From Chlorocebus sabaeus (taxonomy: Eukaryota > Chordata > Mammalia > Primates > Cercopithecidae), in assembly GCF_047675955.1 (NCBI RefSeq), contig NC_132928.1:51392889-51456888 (forward strand): a stretch of 64,000 nucleotides of DNA. The letters run 5' to 3'. Shown piece by piece: positions 56,801-64,000 of the stretch. The translations under genes were made by a program, and so were the position numbers. Under the pieces are notes generated by a model, which was not told the DNA's origin, did no database searches, and worked only from the letters and a program-made list of their open reading frames with translations. The stretch's first letter is position 1. Each line of letters begins with the position of its first letter.

Positions 56801-57705
56801 AGTGCTATAAATTTCCCTCTATACACTGCTTTAAATGTGTCCCAGAGATTCTGGTATGTTGTATCTTTGTTCTCATTGGTTTCAAAGAACATCTTTATTT
56901 CTGCCTTCATTTCGTTATGTACCCAGTAGTCATTCAGGAGCAGGTTGTTCAGTTTCCATGTAGTTGAGTGGTTTTGATTGAGTTTCTTAGTCCTGAGTTC
57001 TAATTTGATTGCACTGTGGTCTGAGAGACAGTTTGTTATAATTTCTGTTCTTGTACATTTGCTGAGGAGTGCTTTACTTCCGATTACGTGGTCAATTTTG
57101 GAGTAAGTACGATGTGGTGCTGAGAAGAATGTATATTCTGTTGATTTGGGGTGGAGAGTTCTATAGATGTCTATTAGGTCTGCTTGCTGCAGAGATGAGT
57201 TCAATTCCTGGATATCCTTGTTAACTTTCTGTCTCGTTGATCTGTCTAATGTTGACAGTGGAGTGTTGAAGTCTCCCATTATTATTGTATGGGAGTCTAA
57301 GTCTCTTTGTAAGTCTCTAAGGACTTGCTTTATGAATCTGGGTGCTCCTGTATTGGGTGCATATATATTTAGGATAGTTAGCTCTTCCTGTTGAATTGAT
57401 CCCTTTACCATTATGTAATGTCCTTCTTTGTCTCTTTTGATCTTTGATGGTTTAAAGTCTGTTTTATCAGAGACTAGTATTGCAACCCCCGCTTTTTTGT
57501 GTTCTCCATTTGCTTGGTAAATCTTCCTCCATCCCTTTATTTTGAGCCTATGTATGTCTCTGCGTGTGAGATGGGTCTCCTGAATACAGCAGACTGATGG
57601 GTCTTGACTCTTTATCCAGTTTGCCAGTCTGTGTCTTTTAATTGGTGCGTTTAGTCCATTTACATTTAAGGTTAAGATTGTTATGTGTGAACGTGATCCT
57701 GCCAT
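53878..57705 (-). CDS. L1-B ORF2 protein (endonuclease/reverse transcriptase), 1275 aa
   Basis: Same protein as in L1-A, at the standard 1275 residues. Endonuclease residues Glu43, Asp145, Asn147, Asp205, Asp229 and His230 are present, with Arg48 where L1-A has Cys. In the reverse transcriptase, motif A reads IISIDAEKAFD with Asp600 and the normal Ser at -2, and FADD has its aspartates at 702-703. The C-terminal CCHC cluster is intact (HCWWEC, where L1-A has HCWWDC). It differs from the L1-A protein at roughly 37-40 of 1275 positions. Private changes such as Leu for Pro just before KTGTRQGC may matter. By sequence this is the better candidate of the two for an enzyme with activity, although its own promoter is gone. 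Confidence 0.97.
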   Translation of the reverse strand: MAGSRSHITILTLNVNGLNAPIKRHRLANWIKSQDPSVCCIQETHLTRRDIHRLKIKGWRKIYQANGEHKKAGVAILVSDKTDFKPSKIKRDKEGHYIMVKGSIQQEELTILNIYAPNTGAPRFIKQVLRDLQRDLDSHTIIMGDFNTPLSTLDRSTRQKVNKDIQELNSSLQQADLIDIYRTLHPKSTEYTFFSAPHRTYSKIDHVIGSKALLSKCTRTEIITNCLSDHSAIKLELRTKKLNQNHSTTWKLNNLLLNDYWVHNEMKAEIKMFFETNENKDTTYQNLWDTFKAVYRGKFIALNAHKRKQERSKIDTLTSELKELEKQEQTHLKASRRQEITKIRAELKEIETQKTLQKINESRSWFFEKINKIDRPLARLIKKKREKNQIDAIKSDKGDITTDPTEIQTTIREYYKHLYANKLENLEETDNFLDTYTLPRLNQEEVESLNRPIVGSEIEAIINSLPTKKSPGPDGFTAEFYQRYKEELVPFLLKLFQSIEKEGILPNSFYEANIILIPKPGRDTTKKENFRPISLMNIDAKILNKILANRIQQHIKKLIHHDQVGFIPGMQGWFNIRKSINIIQHINRTKDKNHIIISIDAEKAFDKIQQPFMLKTLNKFGIDGTYLKIIRAIYDKPTANIILNGQKLEKFLLKTGTRQGCPLSPLLFNIVLEVLARAIRQEKEIKGIQLGKEEVKLSLFADDMIVYLENPIVSAQNLLKLISNFSKVSGYKINVQKSQAFLYTSDSQTESQIRNELPFTIASKRIKYLGIQLTRDVKDLFKENYKPLLSEIKEDTNKWKNIPCSWIGRINILKMAILPKVIYRFNAIPIKLPMSFFTELEKTALKFIWNQKRARISKTILSQKNKAGGITLPDFKLYYKAIVTKTAWYWYQNRDIDQWNRTESSEIIPHIYSHLIFDKPERNKKWGKDSLFNKWCWENWLAISRKLKLDPFLTPYTKINSRWIRDLNVRPNTIKILEENLGSTFQDIGMGKDFMSKTPKATAAIAKIDKWDLIKLKSFCTAKETTIRVNRQPTEWEKIFAIYSSDKGLISRTYKELKQIYKKKTNNPIQKWAKDMNRHFSKEDIHTANRHMKKCSSSLAIREMQIKTTMRYHLTPVRMAIIQKSGNNRCWRGCGEIGTLLHCWWECKLVQPLWKTVWRFLKDLELDVPYDPAIPLLGIYPKDYKLCCYKDTCTRMFIAALFTIAKTWNQPKCPSVTDWIKKMWHIYTMEYYAAIKKDEFVSFVGTWMQLETIILSKLSQEQKTKHRMFSLVGGN

Positions 57706-57768
57706 GATGATATTAACTGGTTATTTTGCTCGTTAGTTGATGCAGTTTCTTCCTAGCCTTGATGGTCT

Positions 57769-58785
57769 TTACATTTTGGCATGTTTTTGCAATGGCTGGT
57801 ACCGGTTGTTCCTTTCCATGTTTAGTGCTTCCTTCAGGGTCTCTTGTAAGGCAGGCCTAGTGGTGACAAAATCTCTAAGCATTTGCTTATCTGTAAAGGA
57901 TTTTATTTCTCCTTCACTTTTGACACTTAGTTTGGCTGGATATAAAATTCTGGGTTGAAAATTCTTTTCTTTAAGAATGTTGAATATTGGCCCCCACTCT
58001 CTTCTGGCTTGAAGAGTTTCTGCCGAGAGATCTGCTGTTAGTCTGACGGGCTTCCCTTTGTGGGTAACCCGACCTTTCTCTCTGGCTGCCCTTAAGATTT
58101 TTTCCTTCATTTCAACTTTGGTGAATCTGGCAATTATGTGTCTTGGAGTTGCTCTTCTCGAGGAGTATCTTTGTGGCGTTCTCTGTATGTCCTGGATTTG
58201 AATGTTGGCCTGCCCTACTAGGTTGGGGAAGTTCTCCTGGATGATATCCTGAAGAGTGTTTTCCAACTTGGTTCCATTTTCCCCGTCACTTTCAGGCACC
58301 CCAATCAGATGTAGATTTGGTCTTTTTACATAATCCCATACTTCTTGCAGGCTTTGTTCATTTCTTTTTCTTCTTTTTTCTTTTGGTTTCTCTTCTCGCT
58401 TCATTTCATTCATTTGATCCTCCATCGCTGACATTCTTTCTTCCAGTTGATCGAGACGGTTACTGAAGCTTGTGCATTTGTCACGTATTTCTCGTGCCAT
58501 GGTTTTCGTCTCTTTCGTTTCGTTTGTGAGCTTCTCTGCATTAATTACTCTAGCCATCAATTCTTCCACTTTTTTTTCAAGATTTTTAGTTTCTTTGCGC
58601 TGGGTACGTAATTCCTCCTTTAGCTCTGAGAAATTTGATGGACTGAAGCCTTCTTCTCTCATCTCGTCGAAGTCATTCTCCGTCCAGCTTTGATCCGTTG
58701 CTGGCGATGAGCTGCGCTCCTTTGCCGGGGGAGATGCGCTCTTATTTTTTGAATTTCCAGCTTTTCTGCCCTGCTTTTTCCCCAT
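57769..58785 (-). CDS. L1-B ORF1 protein (ORF1p), 338 aa
   Basis: RNA-binding chaperone of the L1 particle, 338 aa, with the same domain order as in L1-A: disordered N-terminus with Ser18-Pro and Ser27-Pro, coiled coil, RRM with VKRPNLHLIGVPE, and C-terminal domain with RLTADLSAETLQARREWGP. It differs from L1-A at about 15 positions, several of them Met/Val to Thr in the coiled coil (LTNETKETKTMA against VINEMKEMKTMT). Thr at core heptad positions could weaken the trimer, but this is inference. ORF1 ends 63 bp before the ORF2 start. Confidence 0.97.
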   Translation of the reverse strand: MGKKQGRKAGNSKNKSASPPAKERSSSPATDQSWTENDFDEMREEGFSPSNFSELKEELRTQRKETKNLEKKVEELMARVINAEKLTNETKETKTMAREIRDKCTSFSNRLDQLEERMSAMEDQMNEMKREEKPKEKRRKRNEQSLQEVWDYVKRPNLHLIGVPESDGENGTKLENTLQDIIQENFPNLVGQANIQIQDIQRTPQRYSSRRATPRHIIARFTKVEMKEKILRAAREKGRVTHKGKPVRLTADLSAETLQARREWGPIFNILKEKNFQPRILYPAKLSVKSEGEIKSFTDKQMLRDFVTTRPALQETLKEALNMERNNRYQPLQKHAKM

Positions 58786-59228
58786 CTTTGTGGTTTTATC
58801 TGCCTCTGGTCTTTGATGATGGTGATGTACTGATGGGGTTTTGGTGTAGGTGTCCTTCCTGTTTGATAGCTTTCCTTCTAACAGTCAGGATCCTCAGCTG
58901 TAGGTTGTAGCTGTAGGAGATTGCTTGAGGTCCACTCCAGACCCTGTTTGCCTGGGTATCAGCAGCAGAGGCTGCAGAAGATAGAATATTTCTGAACCGC
59001 GAGTGTACCTGTCTGATTCTTGCTTTGGAATCTTCCTCTCAGGGGTGTACTCCACCCTGTGAGGTGTGGGGTGTCAGACTGCCCCTAGTGGGGGATGTCT
59101 CCCAGTTAGGCTACTCAGGGGTCAGGGACCCACTTGAGCAGGGAGTCTGTCCCTTCTCAGATCTCAACCTCCGTGTTGGGAGATCCACTGCTCTCTTCAA
59201 AGCTGTCAGACAGAGTCGTTTGCGTCTC
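58786..59228 (-). promoter_or_regulatory. L1-B truncated 5' UTR
   Basis: Only the ORF1-proximal 443 bp remain. The first-base promoter with its YY1 box is lost. A small duplication (ctgtaggttgtagctgtagg, 58898-58917) is private to this copy. Confidence 0.88.
58919..59047 (-). promoter_or_regulatory. 129-bp 5' UTR segment (L1-B copy)
   Basis: Counterpart of 11251-11379, also exactly 129 bp: the segment removed from the human L1PA2/L1HS lineage and known as the ZNF93-binding region. Confidence 0.82.
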
Positions 59229-59245
59229 TGTAAGACTGTTTCTTT

Positions 59246-59560
59246 GTCACTAGAGACAATTTAAAATTTCATGAAATGTGCCTTGTCATGGGAACTCAGT
59301 AAGCCCTTTCAATCTGGAAACACATATCTTTCAGTGGTGGGAAATTTCCTGAAATTATTTCGCTACGGTTTTGCTCCCTTTCTTTGCCTTTTTCTGGAAT
59401 TGTTGTTTCGATGCTCAGCTTCCTAGACTGGTACTCTCATTATTTTATTTATTTATTTTCTCTCTACTTTCTATTTTCTCAATTCCATTTTCCAACCCTT
59501 CTATTGAGTTTTATATTCTAATTTTTTAATAAACAAAAGTTCAACTTTGTAAAACATTCT
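59246..59560 (-). mobile_element. Ancient LINE ORF1-like region, antisense (continued)
   Basis: 'aatttcatgaaatgtgcctt', 'agccctttcaatctggaaac' and 'cattttccaacccttctatt' continue the L1M/HAL1-type text interrupted at 53638 by L1-B. Confidence 0.55.
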
Positions 59561-59659
59561 CTTCTGGTTTCATATATGTAATATCCTATCTTTCTGAGGA
59601 TATCAATCATTTTTTTAAAGTTTTCTGTCCCCTGCCTAGTCTCTATACCTCCATGTTGC

Positions 59660-59752
59660 TTTTTTCCTTTTTTCTTTCTTTTCTTCTTCTTCTTCTTCCT
59701 CTTCCTCCTCTTCTTCCTCTTCTTCCTCTTCTTCCTCCTCCTCCTCCTTTTT
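59660..59752. repeat. CTT/CCT pyrimidine tract
   Basis: About 90 bases of almost pure pyrimidine (ttcttcctcttcctcctctt units), partly mirror-symmetric. Such tracts can adopt triplex (H-DNA) structures. Confidence 0.92.
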
Positions 59753-60284
59753 TGTATGCTCTAGTCTCTCACTTTCAGGCTTCTCTTCAGCTGTCCACTA
59801 GTCTTGGGAAAGTTGGTATCCTTAAATCTTTCTTCTTGGGCTAAATACCCCAAGGAGTATTCTACTAATCTCCTGCCTGTAGGGTAAAGGCAAGTGAGAG
59901 AAGAAAGGTGGAGGAGTCCCATTATTCAGTGTGCACATATTCACCTAATTCCCTCATATGTAGTAAAATGCCCTGTTCTCAATTTTGCCTAGTATCTCCC
60001 AATCCAAAGATCCTTGGGCTTTTTTTTTTTCCTCCAAAGAGTACACTTGGAGTCTTATACTAAGGTGGAGGTATAGGTAGGAAGAAAGTTGTTCAGTGAA
60101 ATGGGGAAGAGGAGGAGACCTGGGGATCTGCTACCACATATGTCTGGCTCAATTCCTGAGCTATTTGAAGATTCTAGGGTAAAGGTCAGCTTCATTTTTA
60201 GCCTTCTTCATAGCCAGATTAAGATTTGGTTTTCTTAAGTAAGCTACGTCATTTGCCACACACTGTTTGCTTTTCAGCTTTCAA

Positions 60285-60286
<2 letters not shown>

Positions 60287-60330
<44 letters not shown>
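60287..60330. repeat. (TG)22 microsatellite
   Basis: Twenty-two uninterrupted TG units, the purest microsatellite here, with Z-DNA potential. Confidence 0.97.
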
Positions 60331-60331
<1 letters not shown>

Positions 60332-62104
60332 CTGTTTTCTTCTTTCTCATTCTCCATATCCTTGACGGATCATGTCTTTAAAATAAAATACCTTTACTAG
60401 GTTTGGTGGAGTTTCTGGGAGGAGTATAATTAGATGCTTGCGTTCAATCTGCCATTCATCTCCTCCAGATGTCCAGGCTGAAACTAAAAATCATTCCTAC
60501 CTTCCACCCGATTCTCCAACCACCACAGTGGTTTACTAAGACTAACTTGGCCTTAGGGCTGATTAATAGGAGCCTCTAGCATGGGTATCACATTTTAGAG
60601 TACTCTACTCTGGTCTTCTTGGGCACCCATTTCCACAGAACTTGACTGTACAAACTGAGAACAACCACCACAACAATAGCCTACACAAATGATTTCCACA
60701 AATTAGAAAGGGAATCCTTTATTGAAGAAACTTTACTGCCATCTACTGGAAATTTTATGAAACAGTTACAAATCAATGATAACAAGTGACAGGTAATAGG
60801 GTAACAGTTTGCATAACCGTTAAGTGGCTGCACTGCTTTGGAGCCACCTTCACAGAAGTAAACAAATCTCTACTGTGCTAAAATATGGATGATAAAAGAA
60901 CAAATTAGGAATCCAAACTTCAAATTACAGCAGGAATTGTGGTCTAGCACCTCAACTTGGAATTGAGAACTGAAGTCCCAATCGAAAAAAATGTTACTGC
61001 TAATCAAAATCTAGCTCATAAGAGTAACAAAAGTACCAAAATCAAACAGTAAAATTGATTTTACTAGGTTAGTTTGAGAACTTTTGGATTTTTTCAAGGT
61101 AAAGTGTTATATTCATTATAGTATTTGAAAGCTAGTTTTATCTTTTTTTGTGTGTTACTGACCATGTTTTTGAGAGTAGTGTCCCCAACCACTTTGTCTC
61201 CACTTGCATAGTGTACTGATTTTTAGGACTCCATATGTCACATTGTAACAGATGGCTATTTTATCCCATAATCAAGCCAATTCTTCCAGAATATTATCAT
61301 CAGTATTACCACGTACATCTTCCCGAATCTTGTTTCAAAGAATAAATATATAGTCACTCACGGTTTTTAAGAAAACCCAAAACTACTCAACCAAAACCTT
61401 GAGGAACATTTTTCCAGGGTTTTCTAGCTTAATTATTCATAATGATTCTGATAATTCTTGAGCTCAATTGAGCTCTCCTCAAATTACTTGCATATCACTG
61501 CCATCTATTAATGTGGAATACAAATATAATGCCTAGATATTATGCAGCTGTTTTAATGTGAGCTTTCTTATAGATAGTAGTGAAATAATCTTACTTTACA
61601 GGAGAGGAACAAGATATGACATTTTAAGGAAATTTCAAAGAAAATCACTGGCTGCTATTATCCATTGAGCTCCAACTTTCAAAGCTAGAAATACCAGGAT
61701 ATTATTTTTATAAAGATTTTGATCATTTATATGTATTAATATATTACCAGAAAGTTCAAGGTCTGCTTCTGTTGGTTAAGTAAATATACACATTAATTTA
61801 ACAGGCAATCTAAATATTGAGTACTACCATACACAGACATTTTTTATCAGTATTTTTACCCTATTTTTAAAAGGGAAGGATATATCTCTTATAATATTAA
61901 ATCTTCATTACTCACATATCTCATCTGCCAATGCTATTACCATCCAGTAGTTTTATAGAAGATTCTAGCATCTTGAAAATACTTCATAAATTATCTAGAC
62001 ATTTTTAACAATGTCTTGGGAATAAAAACAGAGTCCTTACTAATTTACAAATAAAGTTAGAACTAAGGCTAATTTAACAGAAAGGGCCAGGGTTAAAACC
62101 AAGG

Positions 62105-62366
62105 TTTCCCAGCCTGAGCAACATAGTGACACCCTGTCTCTACAATAAATTAAAAAAAAAAAAAAAGGCCAGGCATGGTGGTGAGTGCCTATAGTACCAG
62201 TTGCTTGGCAGGTGGAGGTGGGAGAATCAGTTGAGCCTGGGAAGTTGAGGCTGCAGTGAGTCATGATTACACCACACCACTGTAATCTAGCCTGGGCAAC
62301 AGAGTGAGACACTGTCTCAAAAACAAAACAAAGCAAAAAAAAAAAAAAAAAAAAAAAAACCCAGCT
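62105..62366 (+). mobile_element. Old Alu, 5'-truncated
   Basis: It begins within the left arm (cccagcctgagcaacatagt), with a linker of 14 A, the full right arm, and a tail of about 29 A interrupted only near its start. The long pure tail contrasts with the diverged body. Confidence 0.9.
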
Positions 62367-63814
62367 AATGTTTGAATAATCAATATCCTTCATTAATTTT
62401 GATCAAAAGCTTTAACCTTTATAATATTTTCATAAATACCCTAGAGAACATATTCTACTTTAATATTACTTTTCTTCAAAGTTTTCTCAAGATTTTAGTC
62501 ACTTAGAGGTCTATAAACTTAGGAAAAGATGGTACAAAGTAAAAGGTTGGCTTTTCCTCAGAGTTTTCCAACTTAATTTCCTTTTTTGGTCTTTATGTAT
62601 ATAAACATAAAAATTTTAGATAGCTAGCTCTGACTCTAAAAGACTTTCGATATATTATTTCCTAAGGCTTGCTAGAATATATCAGAGGCATACTATGTTA
62701 AATTATAATTTTAAATATATTTATCAAATGTTTACGGGTTTTAGAGGACTCTAGGATAATAAAACAAATTTACTATCATAGGCACAGTTTTCATAAAAAT
62801 CCAGACATTCTGTAAGTAAGATCATGGGATAAGTTTAATATTCTATCATAATATATTAAAATAGAGGCATGAGATCTCTGCAGCCTTGAGTTACTAGATG
62901 TTCCGTTTTGAATTTACCAGTTCAATCCGAACTTTCTGCTTGAGAACTGAGAAAGCCTTGGACTTATGAATGTTTGGCATTTTCTAATTAAATCAGCTTT
63001 ATGATCATGTTTATGATGTTACATGCAAACAAGTATCCTTATTCATTTCAGGTTCATACTGTAGTTTGCCCATTTGGGCATGAAAACATGAACTTTACAG
63101 GAATATCAAAGAAATACAACAAAAAGACTGGAGGGAGTTCCCGATTCACCTTGTACTATATACCAGACAAGCAGTAAGCAATATGCACTAGCAGAGATGA
63201 ATTTTCTTCCGTAAATGCACAGTTCACAAAAATGTCCACTCTTCAGCTTTCACTTTTCCCCTTTCTCAGAGTTCTAGCAAGATATTTCATAGCTTTGGTT
63301 TTTTTAAAAAAGTTGAATTTGTAGGTTACATTGACATTGAAAATGAGTATTTACTAATTCTAGTTCACATGGTCAACTAATATGCCTTCCAGTATTATTT
63401 GTATACAAAGAACCCTACTACCCGAAGAAATAATTTCCTTTTGAAAATTCAGCAAGCCATGCTTTGCATCATTTGAATTTAGATAATCTTTTGATGAATA
63501 AATTAAAACCTGGATACTGTTACCAGGGGAAAATAGTTTTTTCCTAGGTTTTCTAAATCTGGAAGTGGGTACTTTAGACATGATGCACACGTGCCTTAAG
63601 AAAACATCTCATTTTCAGTGGAAAAAAATTTGATGAATCAAAATCTTTGTCAACTTTAGTCTCCTTGGTAACCTGTAAACTGCTGAATGCAACAGTCTGA
63701 GAACTCCTGTCAATAAGAAGTAAATTCTGTGCTTAAGCATTCCCTTCTTTTTCACCATACACATTTGTCTCAATTTGCTTATTTGGAACCAAAATTTTGG
63801 ATTTTCATCTTTCC
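62367..63814. other. No recognisable gene or repeat
   Basis: AT-rich. Nothing supportable. Confidence 0.45.
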
Positions 63815-63816
63815 TC

Positions 63817-64000
63817 TGTTGACATACAGAAATGCCACTGATTTTTGTATGCTGATTTTGTATCCTGCAACTTTACTGATTTTGTTTATCAGTCCTAATA
63901 GCTTTTTGGTGGAGTCTTTAGGTTTTTCCAAATACAAGATCTTATCATCTGCAAACAAGGATAAGTTGGCTTCTTCCTTTCTAATTTGGTTGCCCTTTAT
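63817..64000 (-). mobile_element. L1 ORF2 fragment, antisense, cut by window end
   Basis: 'gtatgctgattttgtatcct', 'agtcctaatagctttttggt' and 'atcttatcatctgcaaacaa' are the antisense of the ORF2 reverse transcriptase FADD region. Positions 63943-63954 complement the FADD codons in degenerate form. The rest lies beyond 64000. It is older than L1-A and L1-B. Confidence 0.88.

Larger units (their letters stand above)
53656..59228 (-). mobile_element. L1-B: L1PA-type LINE-1, 5' UTR truncated, both ORFs intact
   Basis: Minus-strand L1 with its tail (T run) at 53656-53668, 3' UTR, ORF2 (57705 to 53878), a 63-bp spacer, ORF1 (58785 to 57769) and 443 bp of 5' UTR. The target-site duplication TGTAAGACTGTTTCTTT is perfect at 53639-53655 and 59229-59245, and the nick site would be TCTTT/GT. 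The 5' end corresponds to base 11068 of L1-A, so about 580 bp including the YY1 box are missing. It shares the 129-bp segment and the 3' UTR GAG variant with L1-A, but not its 18-bp duplication. Confidence 0.97.
59561..62100. other. No recognisable gene; two simple repeats
   Basis: Unclassified DNA except for the pyrimidine tract at 59660-59752 and the TG repeat at 60287-60330. No exon or RNA gene seen. Confidence 0.45.

Noticed and set aside
55993..57394. Several 60-112 codon frames antisense to L1-B ORF2, with twins opposite L1-A ORF2
   Set aside because: They occur at the same places in both L1s because they are reverse-strand shadows of ORF2. There is no evidence of translation.
59653..59844. 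Leu/Pro-rich 63-codon frame
   Set aside because: It is a translation of the CTT/CCT simple repeat.

Overview
The window is non-coding nuclear DNA from a catarrhine primate. It is AT-rich and packed with dimeric Alu elements, primate L1 (L1PA-type) copies, ERVL-MaLR LTRs (MLT1, MST/THE1), and fossils of TcMar-Tigger, hAT-Charlie and piggyBac transposons, over a background of old L2 and MIR. No operon, tRNA, rRNA or CRISPR array is present. No conventional multi-exon protein gene can be demonstrated. The only long intact coding regions belong to two L1 retrotransposons.

Layout. 1-10475: L2, Alu, MIR, MER5A, L1M and MLT1 debris, including a three-level nest (MER1A inside MER2 inside an old L1) at 6226-8245. 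10486-16690: a full-length plus-strand L1 (L1-A) with a complete 5' UTR, ORF1 (338 aa), ORF2 (1274 aa), 3' UTR and a two-part A tail, flanked by a 10-bp target-site duplication. 16701-23043: old L1 fragments and Alus. 23044-26030: an MLT1 LTR split by an MST/THE1 internal region plus 3' LTR, which itself carries a MER75-type piggyBac element. 26031-33050: Alu, L1M, and more than 5 kb with little recognisable content. 33059-33290: a small CpG- and C-rich island with a splice-donor-like ATG exon on the minus strand, the only candidate for a host gene start. 34875-53440: L2/MIR/Alu-rich DNA, a MER85 piggyBac element, an MLT1 LTR, and an unexplained 110-bp sequence present twice. 53656-59228: a second L1 (L1-B) on the minus strand, with intact ORF1 (338 aa) and ORF2 (1275 aa) and a 17-bp target-site duplication, but with about 580 bp of 5' UTR missing. 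59246-64000: old LINE sequence, microsatellites, Alu and a partial L1 running off the end.

The two L1s are the main biology here. Each encodes the RNA-binding chaperone ORF1p and the endonuclease/reverse transcriptase ORF2p, which together copy L1 RNA into the genome and also mobilise Alu RNA. Both keep the 129-bp 5' UTR segment that the human L1PA2/L1HS lineage lost, and both have a coiled coil unlike that of human L1HS. Two such copies with open frames 37 kb apart suggest a genome in which this lineage stayed active after it died out in the human line, such as an Old World monkey, gibbon or orangutan. That species inference is not proven by the window. I found no previously undescribed multi-gene system. 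The unexplained items are the 110-bp duplicate, a diverged segment on either side of L1-A, and the candidate first exon.
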